64,000 nucleotides of DNA from Butyrivibrio sp. Lineage in GTDB: Bacteria > Bacillota > Clostridia > Lachnospirales > Lachnospiraceae. The notes beneath the pieces are model-generated. The model saw only the letters and a list, made by a program, of their open reading frames with translations, ran no database searches and was not told where the DNA came from. The stretch is from the NCBI GenBank assembly GCA_023664865.1, contig JAMPEU010000003.1, positions 150,033 through 214,032 on the forward strand, read 5' to 3'. Below, piece by piece: positions 41,752 through 50,542 of the stretch (the stretch's first letter is position 1; each line of letters begins with the position of its first letter). Made by a program: the position numbers and the translations under genes.

Positions 41752-41780
41752 ATTATATTCAAAATATAATACATTATCAA
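41752..41780 (-). promoter_or_regulatory. promoter of the locus 2 repeat RNA
   Basis: TTGATA (41780-41775), exactly 17 nt and TATAAT (41757-41752) on the minus strand, directed into the repeats. Five of six bases match consensus at -35 and all at -10. Confidence 0.85.
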
Positions 41781-41787
41781 CTACTTT

Positions 41788-41970
41788 TCACACTTCCTGT
41801 AAAATGTTCTTGTACTTCTTATTATTTCTTATACGCCTTATAGTTTCGTGATTCTGTTGAATATTTCTGTCTAATTCTTCTTTTTCTATATCATACTCTG
41901 TTTTATTATTTCTGATAACATCAATAGATATAGGAAATGTCCAGTCATCTAAAATAATATCTGCTGCCAT
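41788..41970 (-). CDS. small hypothetical protein
   Basis: 60 residues from the ATG at 41970, 6 nt after AGGAGGG, one of the best ribosome sites in this area. MAADIILDDWTFPISIDVI is followed by a charged helical half (EKEELDRNIQQNHETIRRIRNNKKYKNIL). I do not recognise it. It is the last of three overlapping or closely spaced small genes (42426 to 41788) upstream of the repeat-RNA promoter of locus 2. Confidence 0.6.
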   Translation of the reverse strand: MAADIILDDWTFPISIDVIRNNKTEYDIEKEELDRNIQQNHETIRRIRNNKKYKNILQEV

Positions 41971-41981
41971 AACCAACCCTC

Positions 41982-42146
41982 CTAACTATAATATATTCCT
42001 GCTTCACTGCATACCGCTAAAAAAGAAAGTGCCGCATAATACAATTCTTTTATAGTCGATTTCTCATCAAGCCCTGTTATACATTCTTTCCACAGAATAG
42101 CAGCCTCGTCTAAATTAAATGCTTTATCTTTATATAAATAATGCAC
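41982..42146 (-). CDS. small hypothetical protein (54 codons)
   Basis: A GTG at 42146 overlaps the end of the preceding gene by 17 bp and reads VHYLYKDKAFNLDEAAILWKE... to a TAG at 41984. The frame is open farther upstream, so it might also be the second half of a frameshifted gene. It ends 12 bp before the next start codon. No family is recognised; composition looks protein-like (helical, acidic). Confidence 0.4.
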   Translation of the reverse strand: MHYLYKDKAFNLDEAAILWKECITGLDEKSTIKELYYAALSFLAVCSEAGIYYS

Positions 42147-42426
42147 TTTGCCATAATTTGAAACTACTGAAATGATTTGACAAAGTATCAGCTGCTATTG
42201 TTACACTATGCTCATCTCCATAACTGATTCCATAATTTTCCAATGGGTTATCAGATAAAATATCAAAAGTGATTGCCACTTCATTACTGTCATTTTCTTC
42301 TTTTGATAAAATGAGTACCTCTTGCGTAAGCCTTCGCATAATAATATTCTGTTTTTCTGAAAATCCCCTATATTCTATATAGGGAACCTTACTGATGGCA
42401 ACATCAGTTATCTCAATCCTTTTCAT
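42130..42426 (-). CDS. hypothetical protein
   Basis: 98 residues from an ATG at 42426 (weak AGAG site); a TTG at 42462 would add 12. MKRIEITDVAISKVPYIEYRGF, then EVAITFDILSDNPLENYGISYGDEHSVTIAADTL and a SFKLWQSALFI end suggest a compact alpha/beta protein. Not recognised. The upstream hairpin (terminator of gdhA) is a copy of the one before the locus 2 nuclease gene, so this operon may come from a rearranged third locus; this is speculation. Confidence 0.5.
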   Translation of the reverse strand: MKRIEITDVAISKVPYIEYRGFSEKQNIIMRRLTQEVLILSKEENDSNEVAITFDILSDNPLENYGISYGDEHSVTIAADTLSNHFSSFKLWQSALFI

Positions 42427-42570
42427 TATATCTCTGGATTGTTTCAGTTCATTCTCATTCAAATAATTTTTCGTCCAATCTTTTATCGATTATTATGTTT
42501 CTTATTATTAATTCTATATTACCATAATTCTCGCTTATATTCCATACGATTTTCATTTTGCAATTATAAA

Positions 42571-42612
42571 TTTTAAAAGGAGACACATACACCAAAGTGT
42601 TGTATCTCCTTT
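42571..42612 (-). terminator. intrinsic terminator of gdhA
   Basis: On the minus strand a stem of AAAGGAGA with TCTCCTTTT (partner of a GTGTATGTGTCTCC arm) is followed by TTTT, 45 nt after the gdhA stop. It is near-identical to the hairpin at 41551-41590, including the flanking TTGACTGATTTT-like and ATAAATTTT segments. Confidence 0.75.
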
Positions 42613-42655
42613 ATTGACTGATTTTTCACAATTTATATGCGAATTTTAACGCCTT

Positions 42656-43993
<1,338 letters not shown>

Positions 43994-44097
43994 TCATGTC
44001 CTCCTTTAACTGTAATGTTGCAGACCTTGCGTTTCGGGCATCATGTTAATTATCACACCCCTACTTAAGTCTGCACTAACTGCATTGTCCACGTTCC

Positions 44098-44126
44098 ATT
44101 ATAGTATGTCCGCAGTAAATTCACAA
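44098..44126 (-). promoter_or_regulatory. promoter of gdhA
   Basis: TTGTGA (44126-44121), 17 nt, TATAAT (44103-44098) on the minus strand; the leader is about 100 nt. Confidence 0.75.
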
Positions 44127-44217
44127 GCCTGATTTTATATGCTGATGCGTAAAAATTTCATGCACATTTTTATACAAATTGTACAATAATGCGTGGATAA
44201 TTGTATGCGTGTATGCA

Positions 44218-44392
44218 GTTCAGGCGACAGATACATGGACGCATATGTTCTCCTGACGCGGCCCTTGAAAAACGCCGGTACTAAGTTCAAAAGCTGCTCT
44301 TCAGCTTTTGAACTTAGTACCGCTGCGTTTTTTACGGAACGAAAGTGTGCCGCAAAGGAGAACATATGCGTCCATGTATCTGCCGTCTGAAC
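44218..44392. repeat. long palindromic element F (175 bp)
   Basis: Arms GTTCAGGCGACAGATACATGG and complement, containing GGACGCATATGTTCTCC as in A. Its centre is an almost perfect hairpin (TACTAAGTTCAAAAGCTG / CAGCTTTTGAACTTAGTA). It starts 20 bp from the stop of the 143-residue gene. Confidence 0.9.
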
Positions 44393-44412
44393 CGTTACGG
44401 GCTATCATCATC

Positions 44413-44844
44413 TTACAAATAGTCCTTCATCTGCTCAATACTCTTTTCTTCAAAATCCATAAATTCTTTCGCCAGTTCCACGGAACGCTCGTCAGCGAAT
44501 GAGTTATGCTTGACTGCCTTGTACATGCTGGTGAGTCCTTTGTTAGAGCCTTGTATCATCATTTCCGCCAGATGGCTTGTGCTTGTATTAAGTATGGTTC
44601 CCAAATGCAGGCTGCCGCGCAGCGCCATATCCGCCGCCTGATTGCTTCTGTATGGGCTGCTCTGCTCTTCCATCAGCTGTTCCACGGCGTCATTATGGAT
44701 TTTGGCATATCCTAGGGATTGTTTGGAGAGTTTCAGGGTAAATTCGTCGTCCTGCGTCTTATCTAAGAGCGTATCTATGGTTGCCATCGCTATATGTGCG
44801 TTTTTCTGGATTTCCTTTAAAATTGAAATATCGTCCCGTCTCAT
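44413..44844 (-). CDS. hypothetical helical protein
   Basis: 143 residues, all-helical by composition: MRRDDISILKEIQKNAHIAMATIDTLLDKTQDDEF then SLGYAKIHNDAVEQLMEEQSSPYRSNQAADMALRGSLHLGTILNTSTSHLAEMMIQGSNKGLTSMYKAV. It looks like a ferritin-like or four-helix bundle, without an obvious metal set. Similar proteins occur in Lachnospiraceae without function. It lies between the terminator of the SH3-domain gene and palindrome F. Confidence 0.7.
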   Translation of the reverse strand: MRRDDISILKEIQKNAHIAMATIDTLLDKTQDDEFTLKLSKQSLGYAKIHNDAVEQLMEEQSSPYRSNQAADMALRGSLHLGTILNTSTSHLAEMMIQGSNKGLTSMYKAVKHNSFADERSVELAKEFMDFEEKSIEQMKDYL

Positions 44845-44865
44845 TTTTCACACTTGCCTCCATCA

Positions 44866-44898
44866 TAAAAAGAGTATAGGGGGTATCCTATACTCTTT
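44866..44898 (-). terminator. intrinsic terminator of the SH3-domain gene
   Basis: AAAGAGTATAGG and CCTATACTCTTT form a 12-bp stem with a 6-nt loop; on the minus strand TTTTT follows. It begins about 95 nt after the stop at 44995. Confidence 0.85.
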
Positions 44899-44994
44899 AA
44901 TCTTGCCATATTTTATTTCTTTAATCCCATCTTTAAAAATTCAATCCATCTTTTGCCATATCACAATCCCATTCCTGTCGTACGCATTTAAATT

Positions 44995-46236
44995 TTACTC
45001 CACATAATCAGATTTCACATACGCAGGATGTCCGTTATACATTATCTTAGTCCAGCCGTTATCCTGCTGCTCTATCATGTCGAGTTTCTGCCCTTCGTAA
45101 GCAAGTCCAAGTTTGTCGCTGGTTTCGCTTGCTTCGCTTCTGATTCTGACATTGGCTGTTGCCGTAACGGTTCCGGTCACGGTATTATTTTCTTCTTCGT
45201 TATCAGCCCCTGTATCGGACTGCGTTTCGGAAGCCATTTCTTCAAACTCGACGTCTTCCAGATACATGCTCTTGATATATGCTGGAGAACCTTCATATTC
45301 AACCTTGCTCCAGCCGTTGCCAATCTTTTCAATCAGCTTAAATTCATCACCGACTGCCGCTTTGCCAAGCTTATCTGCCGTCTCACTGTCAGATGAACGG
45401 ATATTGACTACGTCCATAGCCCTGACTTTAGTTGCCACTTTGATGGTTTCAGGCTCTTGTGTTCCATCCTCGCCGCCTGCCATGGCAGTCTCCGCCGCAT
45501 TGTTCTCTTCTGCAATTGCCAGCGCTTCTCCGACGTTTTTCTCAATTTCCGCCTTGAAATCCGCAAGGAAGTGTTTCAATTCCTCGTCGCCCGCCACCAT
45601 GTTATTATATTCTACGTTAATTTTATTGCTCAAATCTATAACGTCTTCCTGAAGGCTTGCTATCCTCATATATTCCAGCTCGCTCTCGTCTGAGCTGTCG
45701 CTATAGTTTATATAATATCTGCCGTTTGCATCTACGCAGACATACCTGACTTCCATACCCGGTATCGGATTCTCGTAATCCTTAAATTTCTCCTGAAGGG
45801 AAATATACACAAGGTACGAGTTATCTACCGGTCCCGGCTTGGTATAAATATCCAGCGTAGGAAAATCTTCCAGATATTTACTGGTTTCTTCAATTCTGAG
45901 TGCCTCTGAATCATCAAGAACGTCCACAAGGCTGCGAATCGTATCAAGATCCCCTTCTACCTGTGCCGCATAGTATTTCTCAATCAGTTCTTTAATCTCA
46001 GGTATGTCGTTCTCTTTAAGCAGCATTTCCTGCGACTGTGCTGTTGCCGCATCATCTTCAACCACATCTTCGATTACTATGTTATTTACTTCAATATCCT
46101 CTTCCCGTGTATCTTCTTTCTTGCTGGCGCTAATTGAGATAAAAACGGTAATCATAACACAAACCGCCAAAACCGCAGGCATGACAAACTTGGCATTTTT
46201 TACAAACCACATCTTAACATTTTCCAATTTCGCCAT
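44995..46236 (-). CDS. membrane-anchored protein with two bacterial SH3 domains
   Basis: The ATG at 46236 (GGGGGAT upstream) gives 413 residues; an ATG at 46272 is also possible. One membrane segment (about 16-36) is followed by an extracellular region rich in Glu and two C-terminal SH3b domains (about 280-345 and 355-413) with NIRSSDSETADKLGKA and RIRSEASETSDKLGLA and GWxKVEYEGSPAYIKS / GWTKIMYNGHPAYVKS. SH3b domains bind cell-wall peptides. No catalytic domain is visible, so a wall-sensing or structural role is likely. The central part (about 80-200) resembles a NTF2-like fold, low confidence. Confidence 0.8.
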   Translation of the reverse strand: MAKLENVKMWFVKNAKFVMPAVLAVCVMITVFISISASKKEDTREEDIEVNNIVIEDVVEDDAATAQSQEMLLKENDIPEIKELIEKYYAAQVEGDLDTIRSLVDVLDDSEALRIEETSKYLEDFPTLDIYTKPGPVDNSYLVYISLQEKFKDYENPIPGMEVRYVCVDANGRYYINYSDSSDESELEYMRIASLQEDVIDLSNKINVEYNNMVAGDEELKHFLADFKAEIEKNVGEALAIAEENNAAETAMAGGEDGTQEPETIKVATKVRAMDVVNIRSSDSETADKLGKAAVGDEFKLIEKIGNGWSKVEYEGSPAYIKSMYLEDVEFEEMASETQSDTGADNEEENNTVTGTVTATANVRIRSEASETSDKLGLAYEGQKLDMIEQQDNGWTKIMYNGHPAYVKSDYVE

Positions 46237-46310
46237 AGTATCCCCCTTTTTATCACTATTTGTTGTATCCATAATCTACGACCTTTCCTTTTTGTACCAA
46301 ATGATGTAAA

Positions 46311-46383
46311 TGCACCCGACAGGAATCGAACCTGCATCAAAGGCGTCGGAGGCCTACGTTCTATCCGTTAGACTACGGGTGCA
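46311..46383 (-). tRNA. tRNA-Arg (anticodon CCG)
   Basis: A 73-nt cloverleaf on the minus strand: acceptor TGCACCC/GGGTGCA, anticodon arm AGGC-CTCCGAC-GCCT giving anticodon CCG (codon CGG), T arm CAGG-TTCGATT-CCTG. CCA is not encoded. It lies between the DUF5688 gene with element J and the SH3-domain gene. Confidence 0.9.
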
Positions 46384-46460
46384 TATGTTACAAATTTGTT
46401 ACATCATTATTTACATAATATCATACATCTCGTATATTGTCCAGTAAAATCGAAAAGGTA

Positions 46461-46670
46461 AAATTTTCTCACCTGTGCGGTTGCAATCCAATAGTCTGAC
46501 TGCATGCAATTTATTGCGATGCAGGCGGACTGTTGGATTAGCAACTCACTCCCAAATGAACAAAACGCGGATGCGTAAGCAGACGCAAAAGTGCGTAAGC
46601 ACGGGTTTTGTGAATGTGGGAGCTAGGTTGGAGGCTCTTTAGAGCATCCAACCGCACAGGTAGAAAATTT
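46461..46670. repeat. long palindromic element J, multi-branched (210 bp)
   Basis: The outer stem AAATTTTCTCACCTGTGCGGTTG pairs with its complement with one bulge. Inside are an arm around CCAATAGTCTGACTGCAT / ATGCAGGCGGACTGTTGG, a long arm CTCCCAAATGAACAAAAC / GTTTTGTGAATGTGGGAG with two GTAA-loop hairpins at its tip, and GGTTGGAGGCTC-TTTA-GAGCATCCAACC. The last hairpin competes with the outer stem. It lies 15 bp from the stop of the DUF5688 gene. Neither core nor ends match elements A to G. Confidence 0.75.
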
Positions 46671-46685
46671 GCTTTATTCTAATCC

Positions 46686-47591
46686 CTACATCACGCTTAT
46701 TTCATGTGAAAACCTGTCGTAGTAGTAAACGTTATAGGACAGTCTCTCTTCCGGATCGACCTGCGTGTCGTTGACGTCTCTTACCATTTCCTTATAAAAA
46801 TCTTTCTCCGTAAGCCCGTCGTCCGGCACAAGCAGAACTTCGTGTACGGAACTTGGCAGGATAATCAGGTTTTTATTAAGCTTGCCTGTCAGCGTCTTTA
46901 ATGAGTCAGAATACAGGAGCGCCGACGCGCCGTAAAGCCTGTCGCGGTTGCTTAAGACATACATTGCCACTTCGGGTACGTCTTCCGGTCTGATTTGTTT
47001 CGAGGTATTCTTCGTCACTATCTCGCTTATCATCTGGTTGATGGGGAGCATTTCCTCCGGGCAGAGCCTAAGCATATTTGCGCCTGCGTTTTTATATAAC
47101 TCTGAGCATGTGGTCTTCCACATATTAAGATGGCTGTTATGGATCAGTATGGTAGCTTTTCCGAAACGTGTATCTTCAAATGAATAGTAAAATACCAGCG
47201 CAAGGTCATTCCACTCAATATACGGAATATCCGCCAAAAGCGTCCGGTTGCTCTCACGATGGATAAGCTTATATAAAATCCTGTCCTTCACCTTGTCGAA
47301 ATGTGTGAAAAACTCCATATCCATGCGTATTTCCCTGGCATTGCGCCGGTAAACGCATAGAATGTCATATACGATATCTCCAAACGTCCTGCCCTCTTCA
47401 TAATCTTCATAAAGGTCGTCGATATATATCGCAGGAGACACATTGCTCCCCTTTTTGCCGATTATGACTGCATGAAGGCAGACTCCGTTATTCTTGGACA
47501 CCTCTTTATATTCGGCGTCATAACCCGCACCCAGCGCCTCTTTAACTGCATCACATATCCTCTTTCCAAATTGTTCAATTTTCAATGTCAT
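46686..47591 (-). CDS. DUF5688 family protein
   Basis: 301 residues from the ATG at 47591 (AGAGAGGAC upstream); an in-frame ATG at 47714 has no site. The pattern FGKRICDAVKEALG...YKEVSKNNGVCLHAVIIGKKGSNVSPAIYIDDLYEDYEEG and LIHRESNRTLLADIPYIEWNDLALVFYY fits DUF5688, common in Lachnospiraceae and other gut Firmicutes. No known function. The later ILPSSVHEVLLVPD segment is also typical. It is monocistronic between efp and tRNA-Arg. Confidence 0.8.
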   Translation of the reverse strand: MTLKIEQFGKRICDAVKEALGAGYDAEYKEVSKNNGVCLHAVIIGKKGSNVSPAIYIDDLYEDYEEGRTFGDIVYDILCVYRRNAREIRMDMEFFTHFDKVKDRILYKLIHRESNRTLLADIPYIEWNDLALVFYYSFEDTRFGKATILIHNSHLNMWKTTCSELYKNAGANMLRLCPEEMLPINQMISEIVTKNTSKQIRPEDVPEVAMYVLSNRDRLYGASALLYSDSLKTLTGKLNKNLIILPSSVHEVLLVPDDGLTEKDFYKEMVRDVNDTQVDPEERLSYNVYYYDRFSHEISVM

Positions 47592-47694
47592 ATTGTCCTC
47601 TCTTTCCATTCTCTCCGGACAATAAATAAAATCGCTCCGCGATTTTCTTGGAAATAACCTTCGGTTCTTCCGCTCTTTAATATAATTTGTAACG

Positions 47695-47730
47695 CAAAAA
47701 AGACAATGAATCACAACGGTTCATTGTCTT
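47695..47730 (-). terminator. intrinsic terminator of efp
   Basis: AAGACAATGAA and TTCATTGTCTT form an 11-bp stem with a 9-nt loop; on the minus strand six T follow. It begins 24 nt after the stop of efp. Confidence 0.88.
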
Positions 47731-47753
47731 ATAGGCTTATAGAAACAAATGTA

Positions 47754-48311
47754 TTATACTCTTGAGAGATACTCGCCGGTTCTGGTATCAATCTTAATCA
47801 CTTCACCCTGATTAACGAATAAAGGCACCATAACCTTGGCTCCGGTCTCTACGATTGCGGGCTTCGATGCGCCTGTCGCGGTATCGCCCTTAAATCCCGG
47901 TTCGGTATCTGTAATCTCAAGTTCTACGAATAACGGCGGCTCGATGGCAAAAACACTGCCATTATAGGAACATACTTTAACCATTTCATTCTCTTTAACG
48001 AACTTCAGGGCATCACCCACTGTCTCTGCGTTCAAAGCAACCTGATCATAGGTCTCCGTATCCATAAAGTTGTACAAATCACCGTCTGAGTATAAATACT
48101 GCATATCTTTTCTATCAATACGTGCCTGTGGGCATTTCTCAGTAGGTCTGAAAGTTCTCTCTACCACGCCTCCATTGATAACGTTTTTCAGCTTGGTCCT
48201 GACGAACGCCGCGCCTTTGCCGGGCTTTACATGCTGGAACTCAATAATCTGATAAACGCTGCCTTCTAACTCAATGGTAATGCCATTCCTGAAATCGCCT
48301 GCCGATATCAT
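47754..48311 (-). CDS. efp: translation elongation factor P
   Basis: A 185-residue EF-P with three OB-like domains: [18 protein letters not shown] (about 25-42) has the Lys at the tip of domain I, then TYDQVALN and the C-terminal [15 protein letters not shown] precedes the ATG. It relieves ribosome stalling at poly-proline. Standard length. The tip loop PGKGAA suggests the lysine-type factor without a PoxA gene in this window. Confidence 0.97.
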   Translation of the reverse strand: MISAGDFRNGITIELEGSVYQIIEFQHVKPGKGAAFVRTKLKNVINGGVVERTFRPTEKCPQARIDRKDMQYLYSDGDLYNFMDTETYDQVALNAETVGDALKFVKENEMVKVCSYNGSVFAIEPPLFVELEITDTEPGFKGDTATGASKPAIVETGAKVMVPLFVNQGEVIKIDTRTGEYLSRV

Positions 48312-48416
48312 AAAATAATCCTCCTAAATTCTCACAAATATAATTCTTTTCTAGTTTATACTATAAATTTGCTTTTTTCAACCTCTAATGCTAAAAAAGT
48401 TGAATTTTTTGTATCA

Positions 48417-48578
48417 GTTCAGCAGGCAGACGAATGGACACATATGTTTCCCCTCGTGGCACGCTCTCGCTCCGTGAAAAACGCAGTGGTACTAAGCTCG
48501 AAAATACCTCGCTAAGTACCAGCGTCTTTCAAGGACCACAAAGGGAAACATATGTGTCCATTCGTCTGCCTGCTGAAC
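48417..48578. repeat. long palindromic element G (162 bp)
   Basis: Arms GTTCAGCAGGCAGACGAATGG with perfect complements; contains GGACACATATGTTTCCCC. The core is as in C and E but the central arm is shorter (AAGCTCGAAAATACCTCGCT). It ends 13 bp from the peptidase stop codon. Confidence 0.9.
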
Positions 48579-48591
48579 TATTACTTAATAT

Positions 48592-50295
48592 CTATGCAAT
48601 CCCTGACAAATCGTAATTATCCAGCCATTCCTTCGCGGTCTTACATACGGTGCGCAGGCAGCTTTCTTCAAACGGCGTATCCAGCCCTGCATTCTTCAAA
48701 AGCTGTGTAAACACTACGCTGCCGCCCTGCTTCGTATATGCCATATAGTGTTCCCATGCGTTCTTACGGTTTTCCTGAATCATAGCCCAGAACTGCAGGG
48801 CAACCGTCTGTGCCAGACAATAGTCAATATAATAAAACGGTCTTTCATATATATGGTGCTGTCTCTGCCAACCTTCTCCGTCCGCATAGAAGGGAATATC
48901 CCCATCCAGGCGTATCCACGGCATATAGACTCCGAGAAGCTCTTTCCATACGGCATGGCGCTCATACGGCGTCATATCCGGCTTAGCATATACTTCATGC
49001 TGGAAATGGTCAACCATTGTGCCATAAGGGATAAATGTCAGTGCATCGGCAAGATGCGCATAAAGGAACTTACGCGAATCAGCGCCAAAGAATCCTTCCG
49101 CCCACGGCCAGGCAAAAAACTCCATGGACATAGAGTGTACCTCGCAGCCTTCAAGCGACGGCAGAACGCTGTCAGAAGGAATGCGTGAACGGTTCATCCA
49201 CATGGCAAAAGCATGCCCCGCCTCATGGGTAACTACTTCCACATCATGCTTGGTTCCGTTAAAATTAGCAAAAATGAACGGAACCTCATAGTCGGCAATG
49301 CTCGTACAGTAGCCTCCCCCTTTCTTTCCTTCCGTAGAAAGCACATCAAGAAGCCCTCCGTCCAGCATCATGCGGAAAAACTCGCTTGTCTCAGGGCTTA
49401 GTTCATCATAAAACTTTCTTCCCTGAAGAATAATGTCGTCCGGCGTACCGGCAGGCTTCGCATTGCCCGAGCGGAATGAAAGCGCATTGTCGGCAAAGCT
49501 CATCGGATATTCTTTTCCAAGACGCTTCGCCTGTTCACGGTAAATACTGTCGGCTACGGGAACCAGATATTTCACTACTGCTGCACGGAACTTCTCCACA
49601 TCTTCTTTCGTATAGCAGTTTCTCTTCATGCGGTAATAACCAAGTTCAGTATAGCCGTCGTAACCTAGTTTTCTGCCTATACCATCGCGCAGATGAACAA
49701 GTTCGTCATATATGCCGTCCAGCCTTTCCTGATTATCCTTATACCACTGTCCTTCCGCTTTCCATGCGGCAAGGCGGCGCGCATCATCAGGATCGTTCTT
49801 AAACGGAGCCATCTGTGAAATCGTATACACGCCCTGCTCAAAAGGAATCTGTGCCGACGCCAGCAGTTTCGAATATTCCTGACACAGATTATTTTCTTTC
49901 TGTAATTCGGGAATAATCTCGGGTGAAAAAGTTTTCAGCTCCATTTCCGTATTGGTGAACATTAAATCGCCGTACTGATTGGCAAAGTCCTGACGGTATC
50001 CGCTCTTTAGCATGGCAAGACTCCACTGCTGGGTATATTCCTGAAGTTCCGGCATCGCCGCATGCCAGAATTTTACTTCTTCGTCATAAAACTCGTCGCG
50101 GGTATCAATGTCGTTGTGAATCTTAGCAAGCGTATCCTGCGTTATGACCTTCTTACTCAATTTTTCCATTTTCAAAAAAGCTTCTCTTGCTTCTTCATAA
50201 CTTCCTGCAGCTTTCAAGTCATTAGTCAGTTCTTTAATCTGAATCTTTATGTCTTCTACATCAAGACGGGTATACTGCATTTCGGAAAATTTCAT
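48592..50295 (-). CDS. M3 family oligoendopeptidase
   Basis: 567 residues from the ATG at 50295 (AGGAGGAGC upstream; an upstream ATG at 50325 is inside that site). It has the zinc motif THEAGHAFAMW (HExxH plus downstream Glu) at about residue 350 and the GGGYCTSIADYEVPFIFANFNGT block that is typical for PepF-type M3B enzymes. It cleaves short peptides in the cytoplasm and fits the neighbouring peptide importer operon in role. Length is normal for this group. Confidence 0.92.
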   Translation of the reverse strand: MKFSEMQYTRLDVEDIKIQIKELTNDLKAAGSYEEAREAFLKMEKLSKKVITQDTLAKIHNDIDTRDEFYDEEVKFWHAAMPELQEYTQQWSLAMLKSGYRQDFANQYGDLMFTNTEMELKTFSPEIIPELQKENNLCQEYSKLLASAQIPFEQGVYTISQMAPFKNDPDDARRLAAWKAEGQWYKDNQERLDGIYDELVHLRDGIGRKLGYDGYTELGYYRMKRNCYTKEDVEKFRAAVVKYLVPVADSIYREQAKRLGKEYPMSFADNALSFRSGNAKPAGTPDDIILQGRKFYDELSPETSEFFRMMLDGGLLDVLSTEGKKGGGYCTSIADYEVPFIFANFNGTKHDVEVVTHEAGHAFAMWMNRSRIPSDSVLPSLEGCEVHSMSMEFFAWPWAEGFFGADSRKFLYAHLADALTFIPYGTMVDHFQHEVYAKPDMTPYERHAVWKELLGVYMPWIRLDGDIPFYADGEGWQRQHHIYERPFYYIDYCLAQTVALQFWAMIQENRKNAWEHYMAYTKQGGSVVFTQLLKNAGLDTPFEESCLRTVCKTAKEWLDNYDLSGIA

Positions 50296-50331
50296 TTTTG
50301 CTCCTCCTGAACCTATAATTATCAATATTAA

Positions 50332-50523
50332 TCACAATACCGCAAAGAGAAAATAGCATACTCCCCCAAGCAGCAGCAAAATCAGCAGAACCGGAAGAAA
50401 AATCGATATCGCCGCCGCTAAGAGCATCGCGGGTATATCGCCTTTTTCCAACGGTTCTTTCCTTAATTGTTCTTCTTTCTCGTAATCAATTTCTTTCGGT
50501 ATCCTGCCCCGAAACAGCTTCAT
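50332..50523 (-). CDS. small membrane protein
   Basis: 63 residues: a charged start (KLFRGRIPKEIDYEKEEQLRKEPLEKGDIP) and one long hydrophobic stretch (AMLLAAAISIFLPVLLILLLLGG). It lies between oppF and the M3 peptidase, 19 bp after the oppF stop. I do not recognise it; it may be part of the opp operon. Confidence 0.55.
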   Translation of the reverse strand: MKLFRGRIPKEIDYEKEEQLRKEPLEKGDIPAMLLAAAISIFLPVLLILLLLGGVCYFLFAVL

Positions 50524-50542
50524 TAATAATCATGTCCCTTCA

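Noticed and set aside
46311-46383. tRNA-Gly with anticodon TCC
   Set aside because: Correct placement of the 7-nt anticodon loop (C-T-CCG-A-C between AGGC and GCCT) gives CCG, which is Arg.
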